A stretch of 64,000 nt of DNA from Sporothrix humicola (Eukaryota > Ascomycota > Sordariomycetes > Ophiostomatales > Ophiostomataceae), in assembly GCA_021396245.1 (NCBI GenBank), contig WNYE01000031.1, positions 350,924 through 414,923 on the forward strand, read 5' to 3'. Under the pieces are notes generated by a model, which was not told the DNA's origin, did no database searches, and saw only the letters and a list, made by a program, of their open reading frames with translations. Below, one piece after another: positions 22,569-34,103 of the stretch (the stretch's first letter is position 1; each line of letters starts with the position of its first letter). The translations under genes and the position numbers were made by a program.

Positions 22569-24325
22569 CTACACGCGGTGCTCGACAGTGGCTGGGTTCT
22601 TCTCGTCTGGGGCCGTAGAGTACTCCAGAGGGGCGCCGCCACTGGCCAGCTGCTTCTGCTCGAGCTCCTGCTTGCGGAGCTGCTCGGCCGCCTGCTCGTC
22701 CTCGAAGAGGAAGGCCAGGTCTTCGAGAGTGCGGCCGGAGGTCTCGGGCCACAGCCAGTAGATGAGGCCGGCCTCGACGACAATCCAGCACGAGTAGACA
22801 AGCAGGTACTTCCAGCCAATCTTGCCAAGGCCTGTTGTTGTTAGTATGGGTTGCCAGATTTTTTTTTTTTTTTTTTTTTTTTAAATATTCTAATACACAG
22901 GGGATGACTCACCAATGGGGTTGACGTTGGTGCCAAAGAACTGGGCGGCCTTGCCGAAGAACTGGAAGATGGCAATACCACGGGCACGCTGGGCGTAGGG
23001 GAAGATCTCGACTAGATACGTGTAGGTCAGGGCGTTGAAGCACGTGTTGTAGGCGGGACTGTAGGCGTAGATCCAGAAGAGAGACAGGTTGGCGGCAATG
23101 TGGGCCTTCTTGGGCTTCACATCCGCGTCCTTGTACTCGGACACAATGGCCGAGCAGACAGTCCAGCCAATGTAGACGGCCAGAATGGACAGAATGCCCG
23201 TCAGATACATGGTACGGCGACGGAAGCGCATAATGACGAGGGCGGCGCTGACACCGCAAATCAAACTCCAGCACTGGTTGCCCAGATTGTACTTGGCCTT
23301 GAAGTTGGGGTCCGTGTAGCCGAGCATGTTCAGAACGTCGCCGAGGTAGTATGAGATGACGACGTTGCCTGAGAGCTGGGTGAAGAGACCGAGCAGGCCG
23401 CCGATCACGACACGGCGCAGGGCACCGCGGGTGCGCACCATATCCAGCCACGACATGCGGGCGTGCTCCAGCTCAATGGCGAGCGTGGTCTTGATCTCGG
23501 CCATCTCGGCAATCACAAACTCCGAGTTCGGGTTGCCCTCGCCGTGGTACTTGATGAGGACGTCCATGGCCTGCTCGTGCTTGTCGCGGCTGATGAGCCA
23601 ACGGGGACTCTCGGGCAGGAACATGACAAACGCAACCTGGAGCACGGATGGGGCCATCTGCAGGAGCGACGGGATACGCCACGACCAGTCGGACTTGATC
23701 TGCTGCGTGCCAAAGGTGATGCCGGCGGCAATAATGGCACCGATAAAGTAGCAGGCGTTGAACAGAGCCGTCAGGATGGGACGCTCCTTGGGATAACCCA
23801 GCTCGCCGATAAGACACGAACCGGCGACAATGGCAAAGGGAAGACCGAAACCGATGATGCACCGGGACATGATGTACATGACGCCGTTGATGGAAAAGGC
23901 CTGGATGAGCGAGCCGATGATCATCAGGATGGAACCGAACATGATGCACCAGCGACGACCGAAACCATCGTTGACGTAGGGGATAAACGGAAGGCCGACG
24001 CAGGCGCCCAGGGACAGGGACGAGGCCATAATACCCTGGTAGCCACCAGTGGGATGATGGAAGTCTGCGGTTGTTAGCACTGGGCCGATCATCGTTTCTT
24101 TCTTCTCTTTCCTTCTTGCGTGCAACACTTACAGTTACCCCATGCAGGCACAAGCTGCACGGCGTTGATGATCTGCGAGTCGAAGCCGGACGTCATCTCG
24201 ATACCGATGACACAGGGGAACAGCAAGAGATAGAGGGAGCGGAGGTTTGGCTTCCGGTACCATGGGACCGGGTCCTCCATCGCCATGCGGTGGAGGTCGT
24301 TCATCTGAGCTCCAGTGCCGACCAT
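22569..24325 (-). CDS. MFS sugar porter (hexose/lactose-permease-like)
   Basis: Exons are 24133-24325, 22913-24064 and 22569-22831, encoding 535 residues. Both introns (68 and 81 nt) have GCTAAC or ACTAAC branch points. It is a 12-helix proton-coupled sugar transporter of the major facilitator superfamily. Signatures appear in order: GIEMTSGFDSQIINAVQ in helix 1, NDGFGRRW between helices 2 and 3 (about 96-103), the cytoplasmic PESPRWL (215-221), TYTYLVEIFPYAQRARGI in the second half, and PETSGRTLEDLAFLFED at about 477-493. The C-terminal tail is hydrophilic and cytoplasmic. The substrate cannot be assigned; the overall pattern resembles fungal hexose and lactose/cellodextrin permeases. The ATG at 24325 was chosen because it directly precedes the conserved N-terminal region. 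A second in-frame Met lies 8 codons further. Intron 2 contains a 24-base poly(A) run on the sense strand. Confidence 0.88.
22859..22882. repeat. 24-base T homopolymer inside intron 2 of the sugar porter gene
   Basis: An uninterrupted T24 on the plus strand (A24 on the coding strand) lies between the donor and the branch point of the intron at 22832-22912. The recorded length may not be exact in the assembly. Confidence 0.95.
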
Positions 24326-27300
24326 GACTGCGGTTGTTGTCTCGGAATGCACCGAGCTGCCGATCGATTAAGTCGAATAGGGAATGGGTGTATGGGTGAG
24401 AGCTATTGTATCACTCTGAACTAGACGGTGCTGCCAACCTATCGAGTTCGGGTTGGAGAAGGAAGAGAGAGAGAGAAAGGAAAAGAGAAAAAGGGAAAGA
24501 AGAAGAGAGAAGATAAAAAGAAGCAGGAGGAAGAGCGAAGGGAGGATAGAAAAAGGGCCGGGGAGACTAGAAGTTAATATCTATATTAACAGGGCCCGGA
24601 AGACATGAAAGGAGAGAGAGTAAAAGGGAAGGGTAGGTCAGGCAAATGAGAGTGAAAAGAAAAACAACAGCTCAGGTCTGGCACACCTTGGTGGTCTCGC
24701 CTCGTCGTATATATGGTACCTTGTATTCATATATAGGCAGAGCGGGCATATAGTTTGTATAATTTTAAAGTGGTAGCCCGATAAAGTGTCTGGAAGAAAA
24801 GAAGCACACACCCCTCCCACTCTCGTCTAATTGCTTTTGACTTTTCTGGACCAGGCGAGCAAAAGAATAAAAGAATAATTCCCCCAGAGAAATAGAAAGA
24901 GCCAAAAGGCTCACAGAAAGTGAACGCCAAGATGCTCACTCTCGAGGCTCAATACTCCATAGTAGCAAGCTGTTCGTCGTCGGCTGCATCAGACCCAACC
25001 AGGTGGGTATGGCCGAGCAACGAATAGGAGCAGCCGCTTGCCGTTTAGAGAGGCGAGGAAGGAAAAGAAAAGATAGAAAATAAAGGCAAAAAGAGAACAA
25101 GATGGGGCACAGAAGCAAGCGTGGAAGACTGAAAGGAGGAGACCGAAAAAGGCAGGGAAAATGAAGAAAAGGCAGAAGGCACTGCCAAGACGTCAACCGG
25201 GACGAAATAGCGGCTCACATGGCAGGCTCTTTTGACGCCCCTTGTGTCTATCGTGCTTCCCCAGTCTCCTTGTATCTTTGCAGCCTCTTTTCGCCCGTCA
25301 TCTACCTCGTCAACCTCATCTACCTCCTGGGTCTGTCAAGCCACCAGCCGCAATTTGCATCCATTGCTTCCATATTGGCCGTCGTGCAGGCCATTCGGCC
25401 CGCTCTTTCTCCAGAGGCGGCGAGCGGAGGAGAGGAGAGAGCGGATTAAATGGGGGAGGGATTGATGATGGGGTAGGATGTGTGGGCGAGCAGGGGCGAG
25501 GAAGCGGCACGGCTGGATGTCGCCTCCGGACGTCCACAAACCGAGCAGAAACGAGGGAAGAAATAAAGGTGGAAAAGAAAGAAAGAGAGGTCGATCTGCT
25601 TGGCTGGCCAGGGAAGAAACCCAGGAAAAGAGTCGAGAGGGTGTGCCAAAAGTCCCTTTCGTCCATTTCCTTCTCACATATCTCGTCTTTTGTTTTATTT
25701 TTTGTTTCGTCGTGTGAGCACTACCTCCCTCATGTCTTCATATTTTCGGCGCCTCTTTTCAAAAGACGGCGTGGCCTTGACGAACCGGAGGCGTCTATCT
25801 GCTCGCGCCCGCACGCCCTCCGAGTGTAACGGTCTCTTGAACTGTTGCTGGCCGTTGGCTGTTGGCTGTTGGCTGTTGTTGATATCCCCCTATTTGGATT
25901 TTGCCATGGTGGTCGTCGTCCTTTGCCCCTCTCTCCACCCTGGCATCCTCCTTGGGCAGTCTTCTTCTGCCTATTTTTTTTTTTTTTTTTGTGTTGTTTC
26001 CCCATCTCGACTTTAGCCGGATCGACAAGGGCGGTGGTCGAGCTTGATGTCTGTCACCTTCCCGTCTGCATTTAGCAGAGCGTCGTACCAAGCTTCTTCG
26101 GGCCACCGAGTCCGTGCTGTCGTGTTTATGAGGTGTTTCTGTGGAATGCATCCACACGTGGGCACTCTGTTCTATTTCCTTTTCCCTCCCCCTTTTCTTT
26201 GATTTTTTCCCTTCCTTTTTTGCCTTTCCCATCTCGTCGCCAATACAGATTTTTTGTTCTTTGGTTGGGCGCTTGCTGCTAGTAACTCTTTTCACTTCCC
26301 CGCATAAGGAGATCACCAACAACGCGTGGCTCAAGATGACAACACCCACTCGAGTGCACACACTTGCCTCTTGGCATGTGTGTTAACGGCTGTCCGTCCC
26401 TTCGACCCCTGTTGGTCTTGTTGTCTCTTCCACTTTTTCATCGTGTTCGTTGTCTCATGTGTATGTATTTTTTCTTCTTTTTTTTCTCCTTCTTCCAGGC
26501 GACCTCGTTTTGACCACTCTTTAATTCTCCTTGTTCTAGACGTCAATCTTTTCCACGCTTGCGGCAAAAAGCCGGACGAGCCCACATAGTGTCAGGTGCA
26601 AGACCACCCCATGCGCAATCCTTTACGGAGTACGACGTACTCCGTACTCCGTATATCGTAAGGAGCACCGTTCTTTCTATTATCCCTCTTCTTCCTTCAC
26701 TCCGCGTGGCAACGGTGGTAGCTGTTGCGAACTTCCATCGTGTAAGATGGCTGGATACAGTCGTGCCAAGACCCAATCATAGACGAGGGCGGGGTGTGAG
26801 TGAGGGTCTAATTTTGGATGAGAACCGTGGTCGTGCAAGTCATATATTTGGCACAGAGTAGATTGGAAGGCTGGCTCGGTTTGCCAGCTTGCATATGGCT
26901 GTCGTCCTTTAAGCTTCTTCGATGGCTGCGGCACAATGGCCATGTGGAAATGTCTTTTCATGGCCTCGAGATTGTTCTCATTTGTGTTCTCTTTTCGTGT
27001 CCGATCGACTGTTTGTCGTTTGGTGATTGCTCGTCGTAATAGTTCCTTTGTTTTTTCTTCTTCTAAAGCGAGTCTAGCTCACTGCCGAACCAAAGGCATT
27101 TTGACCTGCCACTTCTGTACAAATATTGTGTTCCATCGCTCGTCGCGTAGAACTCAATGCCGAACAAAGTGCCTTGTCAGTAAAACAAGGTTATTTTTTA
27201 GTGGGGGAAGAGGGGATTGGCCAGTCGCTTTTCTGCTCCCACATGGGGGTCATATGTTCTTCCATCCTTTCGTTCATAATGTGTGTCGTGCCTGTTCTCC

Positions 27301-29943
27301 AAAAAAGTACTCCGAACTTGAACTTACCCCATCGAGCCGCCTGTTGCGCGTCGGCCGTCCGTTATGATATGTAGACATTTTCGAGCTTGCGGCTTGTCTT
27401 GCCCGTTTTGCTCCTTCTTCCGGCAACAGGGCATTGACCGCCATGAGCAGAGTCATTTTGCTAAAACGTAGGCCGATTCTTGGCGGCTGCGACCCTCTCA
27501 TTTTGGGTGGGTGTGCCATTGTGAGTGCTTGCTTTTCTCTCTCGCCCGTTGCGGCGTCCGATTCAGGCTGGCCACACTCTGGTATTAGTCGTTAGTTATC
27601 TTACTCGTTCTGGTTCTTGGTCGGGTCCCTCTTTGCCTCTTCCTTGCGCCTCAGCCGGTGAAATTTCTCATTTCTCGGCCTAACTCATCCCATTTCATCC
27701 AGAGCAGTGATGCACCATGCCGAGATTTTACCAGGCTTTGCCCCGGTGATCTGTTTCTTCCGTCATTTCAGCCAATGGAAGGCTGCTGATGTCGAGTTGC
27801 CCTTCTGTGGGTTTTTCTTCCCGTTGTTCTGCCGTTTCCATTTCTTGCCCGATTCTCGTCTGGTTATTGTTTCATCGACTCACTTCTGTCTTCGTCTCTG
27901 ATGCTAGGAGGCTGAAAGAGGCTGAACAAGACCGAGATATTGAAGATCAGACTCGAGTACCTAACATGTAGCAAGATGTAAAATACTCCTGAATGCCTGG
28001 GCGAAAGAATTGAAGAGAATAAATGGAGAAAACGAGGAACGAGAAAACTTCTCGCGTGCACTGTTGCTTCCGTGTTTGCTGCCTCCCCACACGATAACTT
28101 CGGTAGCGACTGTGCCGCACGCCAAAACCCAACCTGGACGAAAGAGAAAAACGTGCTCCTGCCCAATGAATGGCAAAGGACGAGCGGCGAAACAGAACCA
28201 AACATGTGCAGCCTGTTTGTGTGTTTGTGCTTTAGGATTTGGGAAGCGACGCTGACATAGTGCTGAGGCATGAACTGCTGCGAGCAAAAGGGAGAAATGG
28301 GTAACGGCGGCCGGCCGCTTGGTGAGACCAATGCAACTGAACAAGCTAAAAGAGACAGGATGAACAAGATCTCTGCAGATGATGATGTGAGATGGGGGAA
28401 AATGAGGCAGAAATGGGACTTAAAAAAACAAAATAAAATGATTAGTAGAGAAAAAGGGTAAAAGATGGATATGGGGAATCGAAAAGCCCCAAATAGGAAT
28501 GTGCACAGGGTGAAGGGAAAGGGATCAAAAGGGGCAGGCTCACGAGTATCACAAATCTGACAAACAAGCTTTCGTGGCTGCTATCGAGCAGATGGACAGA
28601 GGGTTGGCATTACCAGCCAAGACGTGACAAGCCTGCACGACAAGACTCCAAGACTTGACAAGACTCGACAAAGACACGATAGATGTGTAAGGGGGACGGA
28701 TAGACGGACCATGCACGCGACCAATAGAGTGTGTGCCCGCCACTCACCACCTACCATTCACGACTCTTGACTCTCGGGCACACTGCCTGTGCATATTTTT
28801 GGTCGCTTTTGGTCTGATATGCGGCGTGGAAGAGAAGAAGTTCTTGCTCGAGTCAATCTAGTGGATGGCTCTCCGCAAAATAAATCTAGCTTCTCCCGTG
28901 TGACGTTTGCGTCTGTCTCGGCTTGGTGCGTGCCATGTCGAGCTTGTGAGAACGACATGCCGCACACTCTGTTATGAAATCCTCAATATCTGCCTTGCTT
29001 GTAGCTTGTTGGTTCGAGCCCGGAATTAGCGAGGAAATACGACGTCGAGATCGATGGTCGGCTGTTGCTTATGCTTTGTCGTTGTCGTCTTTCCATTCAC
29101 GCCCCTTGTTATTAAGTGGCGCGAAACAACGTGGAGAGTGTTATATAGCCTTGCCACCATGTTAGTTTATTTTGTCTGTTGGAAGGAGAAAAGGAAGAGG
29201 CCGATCACAAAAGAAGGGGCATCAAGTAATATCACGAGGCAGGAGTGAGGCGCGGGATATGAGGGGGCGACGGTGACGGCACGTTGATAGAAGACCACTT
29301 CAACTGACCTCTTTTATTTCCTATGCTTTTTTGTTATGTTTCGTTGTCTTTCTGGCCATTTATTCTGGCCATTGCCGTTAGATTTTTGGGGTGCATGTCG
29401 CCCGGTGTGTCTGTTGGTCGGCCAGGCTGCAGGGTGTCTTTTCAGCCGGCAGCAGTATTGCGTGTTGTGCAACACTGTCGGGAGTTGCGATGTGGCGAGA
29501 ATACGCCCTGACTGAGGACGGAATGTGAAGAACAACAAAACAAAATGGGACAAGAAAGAATGAAATAGGAGAATGGAGATGCGTGTAACAGGGGGAAAGA
29601 GGTGAACAGGAAGCTGACAAAAAGGACGGTTTGTAAGCAGGAAAGAGAGATGCAGCCAGCGAAGTCTTTATTTCCTAATACGGAAAGCACTAAAGGACTA
29701 ACATGAGGTGGGCGCGATTCGTGACCCCCTTCCTGCCTCGTTTGTTCTTAGGGCGTACTTCGGAGGAAATATGGCAGGTGCGGCACATGCCACGGTTGAG
29801 CAGATATTATCTGCATATTTACTCTAATTTTTACCTTTGTTCTATTCACTACCATTGTTCCATTTGCCAGATCCAACATGCCAAACGCATTCTCCCCGAC
29901 TTTACACCGACCTGCATGCCCTCCCTTTGTGACCGTCCCCTTC
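24326..29943. other. 5.6-kb region without a recognisable gene
   Basis: The first few hundred bases are the promoter of the sugar porter; 24440-24650 is purine-rich on the plus strand, that is, a pyrimidine-rich leader on the coding strand. Beyond that I see only short unrelated open frames, a T run at 25976-25990, scattered CT-rich stretches, and a palindromic cluster of the TACTCCGTA motif at 26624-26652. A tRNA-like B-box string at 29011 has no matching tRNA fold. The final part is the 3' flank of the MFS gene ending at 29944. Confidence 0.5.
26624..26646. repeat. 23-bp palindrome built from the dispersed TACTCCGTA motif
   Basis: TACGGAGTACG, a central A, then CGTACTCCGTA form perfect 11-bp arms. 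A further overlapping copy of CTCCGTA follows directly, ending at 26653. It lies in the gene-free interval between the two MFS genes. Confidence 0.93.
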
Positions 29944-31544
29944 TTACTCGACTGGCCTCGCCGGCAGACGTACCGACACGACACCCACAAGAGCCGTGCT
30001 GAATAGCGCTGCAGAAACAAGGAATGGAAGACCTGTCCAAAGCCCTTGGAGACGCAAGCCGGTACGGAAGGCGGCGGCCAGCATTGGCCCTGCAACGACG
30101 GCGCCGAGGTTTTCGACGAGACCGATGGCGTTGAAGAGGGTGCCGCGGTGTGCGGGGACGACGAGGTCGGCAAGCAGACTTCTGAGAAGCAGATTGTAGC
30201 CACCGCCCAGGCTGTACACAAGCAGGCCAAAGACCATGGTGCCGCCGTTGGGAGCAAGAGCGATGACGAGGGCGCCGACGATGAGGAGGGCAACGCTGAC
30301 ACGGGCGCGCAAGAGGTCGCGGCGACGGGGCGTGTAAGACCAGCGGCCAGACAGAATTGACCCGCTGATGGGCAAGATGAGGAGGAGGAGAAGCAGGAGC
30401 ATCAACGCCTTGAGCGGGACGAGGTAGCCGATCTGGGCCCAGGTCCAACCGAAGCGGATGTGGACGAACTGGAGCAGGACGACGGGCGCCTGCTTGCCGA
30501 GTGTCGTTGTGAGTAGAGTGGCAAGAAGCAGAGTTAGATGCTGATTTCCGCGAGCAAAGAGAAAGGCCGTCGAGGCAGCTAGCTTGGACAGAACATCTCT
30601 GACAGTGGCCGCCGCTGTCCTTGAGTTGGAGGGGTTGTTGCCGTTGCCATCGTCACCATCGTCTCCATTTTCATCATTATCGTCATTTCCCTCCTCATCT
30701 GCTTCTGCGTCCAAGAGAGGCACCTCATGTGCTGATGGCAGAGTCTCGGGGAGGGCTAGACATATTGGGATGACGGGCACAAACAGGGCTAGACTGAGGT
30801 ATATGGGTGCCCACAAGTTGGTACGCATTAGTACGGCTGCTAGAAAGCTAAAGATGAATTCGCCGACAAGGATGGCCGCGCCCAAGTAAAAGAAGACATT
30901 GGTTCTGGTACGTCGTCAGTTGTCTATTGTCATGGAAGTAAAATCCATCGCCCATCTGTTACTCACCTGTACACGTCCGGCGACAAGTCTGCCAGCATAG
31001 AGAAGATGACGCTGTTGAGAATGACGGGCCCGCCACCGATCAGAGTGAAAATGGGCGATAGCCATGTAAGTCGGATAGGGAAGATGTCGGAACGCACGCA
31101 GACAAGCAGATAAAAAAGCGACGTGAGGATGAGGCCGGTGCAGTTGAGAAGCAGCGTGAGTTTGCGACCGTACTGGTCCATGACATAGCCATAGGGGACG
31201 GCGGTCAAAATGCCCGGAAGCAGGTCCAGCGTCGTCTGCCAGCCGCGCAGGAGAGAAAACTCATTCTGAATATCGTGCTCGGTCGAATTGTCGTTGCAGT
31301 TGGCGTCTCTACCAAAAAGAGAGCGACAGATCGCTTCCTCAAGGATCTGATTGAGGGGAACCTCCTGAAGAAGGTTACTGCCCTCGAGAATAAAGAGAAT
31401 ACTGATGACCATGGCAATCAGGACAATGTTCTTGCGGGGAAATGCCGGATTGGCGGCCTGAGGAGGGCTGGCACTCTCGGCGTTCTCTTGCAAAAGCGGC
31501 GTTTCCTCGGCGGAGGGTCCGTCGGCTTCATCTTCGCGATCCAT
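29944..31544 (-). CDS. MFS permease with dileucine motif and acidic central loop (SLC46-like)
   Basis: Exons are 30967-31544 and 29944-30904, encoding 512 residues. The 62-nt intron has a GTGAGT donor. It is a 12-helix major facilitator protein: the first half has six helices, with a typical inter-helix motif YGYVMDQYGRKLTLLL between helices 2 and 3. A cysteine- and Asn-rich loop follows helix 1 (CRSLFGRDANCNDNST, with a glycosylation sequon). A central hydrophilic loop at about 257-283 is made almost only of D, E, N and G. The second half carries another long Leu run (about LMLLLLLLLILPISG). The N-terminus has EETPLL (13-18), a dileucine sorting signal used for vacuolar targeting. Loop layout resembles fungal transporters related to SLC46/proton-coupled folate carriers, but the substrate is unknown. 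Confidence 0.82.
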
Positions 31545-32472
31545 ATTGTTTGCTTCGATTGAGTGACGGGCCGATTTGTTTGGCTTTGGGAAAGCTCTGG
31601 ATGAAAGCTTGACGGTTTCTGGAGATGAAAAGTGGCAAGGCTGCCATTGGAAGACAGCAAGGCAGATATATATCCATCCCACTCTGCAGGGCGGCGGCGC
31701 AGCCAACCACAGAGCGGTGACGTCGAAACGCGGCTTTTTGGAGCACGCAAGAGTCACACATCACAGATCACATTGTTAATTCTCTTTGGAAGCACAAGTT
31801 CCATGCTGCGATAAAGAGGGAATGACCCTATTTATATAGAAGACATAACATCCCATGCTTCTTAGTCTGTATTACGAGGTAAGAAATGGTCCATTCAGGT
31901 AATATAAGTTGTATATCCTCGCTTATGTAGGACACTGGTACAATACGCACCGACTGAATTCGTACTAGTTCATACATGTCTCACAGACAATCAATGATCA
32001 GGAGCAAAATAATAAAACCGATGACAGACCGATGGCCGTCATTCTTATTGAGGCCATTGTTGACACACTTCTATATAAATACATGAAACTGAAGAATCCA
32101 TCATGGGTGCGATGGACAGGATAAGGCAGAAAAAGACAGTGCCTCGCCGGGCAGCCTTTGACACAGGAAAGTAAAGAGACAGACCGAAAGTAGAAAATGA
32201 CATAGGGAAACGGAAAAGAACATGTAAGGAACCGGGGTATTTTAAAAGCCTGTGACCGACAAAAGAAATGAGATGGACAAGGAAAGTTGATAAAACCCAG
32301 ACGAAAGGAAAAGAAAAGTAGAGGAAAACACATGGAAAATCAGGAAATGTAGAAGACACATGAGAAGAATGGGAATGAAAGAAGAAGAAAAAGAAGAGAA
32401 ATGACAGAAAACGAAAGGAAAGGGGGGGGGGGAAGAAGAAAGAGAGTAGGTCAGAGACACCACGACCCGCCT
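31545..32472. other. Promoter of the MFS permease and 3' flank of the duplicated-module gene
   Basis: This 0.93-kb stretch contains no recognisable gene. The segment 32250-32450 is purine-rich on the plus strand. A G-run lies near 32422, just before the downstream gene's stop codon. Confidence 0.5.
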
Positions 32473-33900
32473 TTAGATGGCACCGTCGTTGTCGTAGAAC
32501 GAGCCCGGCTCGCCAAAGGTCACATCGTTGCCGCCACCCGAAAAAAAGTCGACCTGCGCCCAGGACGAGCCGCTCGTTTCAAACGAGAACTGTTGGCCCT
32601 GGCTGGTTGGCTGGCTGAAGTTGAATCCCTGGTTCTGGTTCAGGCCCTGGCTCTGGCTCTGGCTGCGGGCGTCCCAGCCACTAAAGTCGGCAATGTTCTG
32701 CATCGTGGCCGTCGAGGCTGGCGGGGCCTCCATCTTGGGCACCTTTGGCATCTTTGTGGGTGTGTCAATGATAAAGACGTCGTCGTCTTCGCCCTCGAGA
32801 TGAGCTGGGACGTCATCGTCGTCGTCAATCACGACGCTGTTGGCGACATTCGCGTTGGCGGCATGGTTATTCTGCTGGTAAAAGGCGGGCTGGCGCTGGT
32901 GCTGGGCGGCAGTATGAAAGGCAAGATCCTGATCGGGCGATGCCTGGTCGGGGGGCGAGACTCCAGTGCTCAGGGCAGGAGTCGTGTCTGTGAGGTACGA
33001 TGCTTGAGCAGAAGCGCCAGTCGACGGCGTGATGGGAGCAAGCGAAGACGGGACAACAGCAGGCAGAGGCGCAGATGCAGTGGCCGTCGAACCCATACGA
33101 TGAGCAGGCGTCGAAACAGGCGTCAGATCGAGCTGCTCGTAGTCGATCTCCTCGCTCATAAACGTGCTGGCGTCTTCTTCATTAGAAAAGGTTGGCTCAG
33201 CAGGCCGACGAGCACGCTTGGCCGCAGGAGGCGGCGGAGCAGATGCCGAAGCTGGGGCAGAAGCAGTAGCAGAAGCAGAAGCAGAAGCAGAAGCAGAAGA
33301 AGATGATCCTGCAGAAGCCGCATTGGCCGGCGTGACTGGGGCTTTGCGCTTGCGAGACTGGGCTGTGCCAGAAGCCGGAGCAGCCGTTGCACGAGCGGGC
33401 AGAGACGCCGCGCCCTCGTCGGTGCCGTCCCGCATGGCCTTGGCCACCTTCTTGATGCCTCTGAACTGGAACTCGATGCCCATCTTTGTGGACTCGCCGT
33501 AGTATTTGGCAATTTCTGATGTGAGACGTTAGTATTGGTCCGAATATTGCATAAAATCTGTGCCATCTTTTTCGTTCCCCTCTCCACGTACCCTTGTCAC
33601 TCAGGCGGAAAAGACTGGCCAGCTCCTTGGCATCCTCCTTCTCAGCGACGGCCTTGCGAAGAAGAGAAGCGAGCTGCTTGAGAGGCCGAAAACGATGCTC
33701 AGCACCGGCCGTCGTTGTATCGGAGCCATAGTGGAGAGCAATGGCTGTGAGGGCGAGGACGAGTCAGCCCACGCAGTCAAGCCGGACAAGGAGGGAGAGG
33801 AGGGGGGGGGGGGGGGGGGGGGGGCCAAAAAAAAAAAAAAAAAAATAAGCATTGAAAGGAGGCGAAGGCACCCAGAGGGTGACCCGAGCGGCNNNNNNNC

Positions 33901-33967
<67 letters not shown>

Positions 33968-34103
33968 CAGAAAGAAGACGAAAAGGAAAGAAAAGAATAG
34001 GATATTGTAACCTACCTTGATAATTGAGCTTCAACGTCGGATTTGTTGCGAGGACGGCAGCCAGGAGACGGCTCTGCGCCTCGTACGTCCGGAAGGACGG
34101 CAT
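32473..34103 (-). CDS. Fungal nuclear-type protein with duplicated exon-encoded module
   Basis: Exons are 34016-34103, 33592-33744 and 32473-33515, encoding 427 residues. Both introns are phase 1. The N-terminus (about 1-110) holds two related modules: IALHYGSDTTTAGAEHRFRP at 31-50 and IAKYYGESTKMGIEFQFRG at 82-100. Both share IAxxYG, a Thr, then E..FR..K, the pattern of small helical DNA-binding-like domains seen in many uncharacterised Sordariomycete proteins. The rest is disordered: Ala/Ser repeats, basic patches that could be nuclear signals (SRKRKAP, AAKRARRP), an acidic run IDDDDDVP, and a Gln/Ser/Phe-rich tail. Function is not known; DNA or chromatin binding is a guess from the layout. 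Intron 1 contains an assembly gap and long homopolymers, so its true length is uncertain, though the splice junctions are outside the damaged part. Confidence 0.75.
33802..33966. other. Assembly gap flanked by G, A and C homopolymers (inside intron 1)
   Basis: A run of 23 G (33802-33824) is followed by 19 A (33827-33845), then 47 ordinary bases, seven N (33893-33899) and 64 C (33903-33966). The whole block is within the intron at 33745-34015. The N run marks a sequencing or assembly break, and the homopolymer lengths should not be trusted. Confidence 0.97.

Noticed and set aside
28950..29040. tRNA-like B-box GGTTCGAGCC at 29011
   Set aside because: No A-box at the right distance, no acceptor stem and only a weak T stem.
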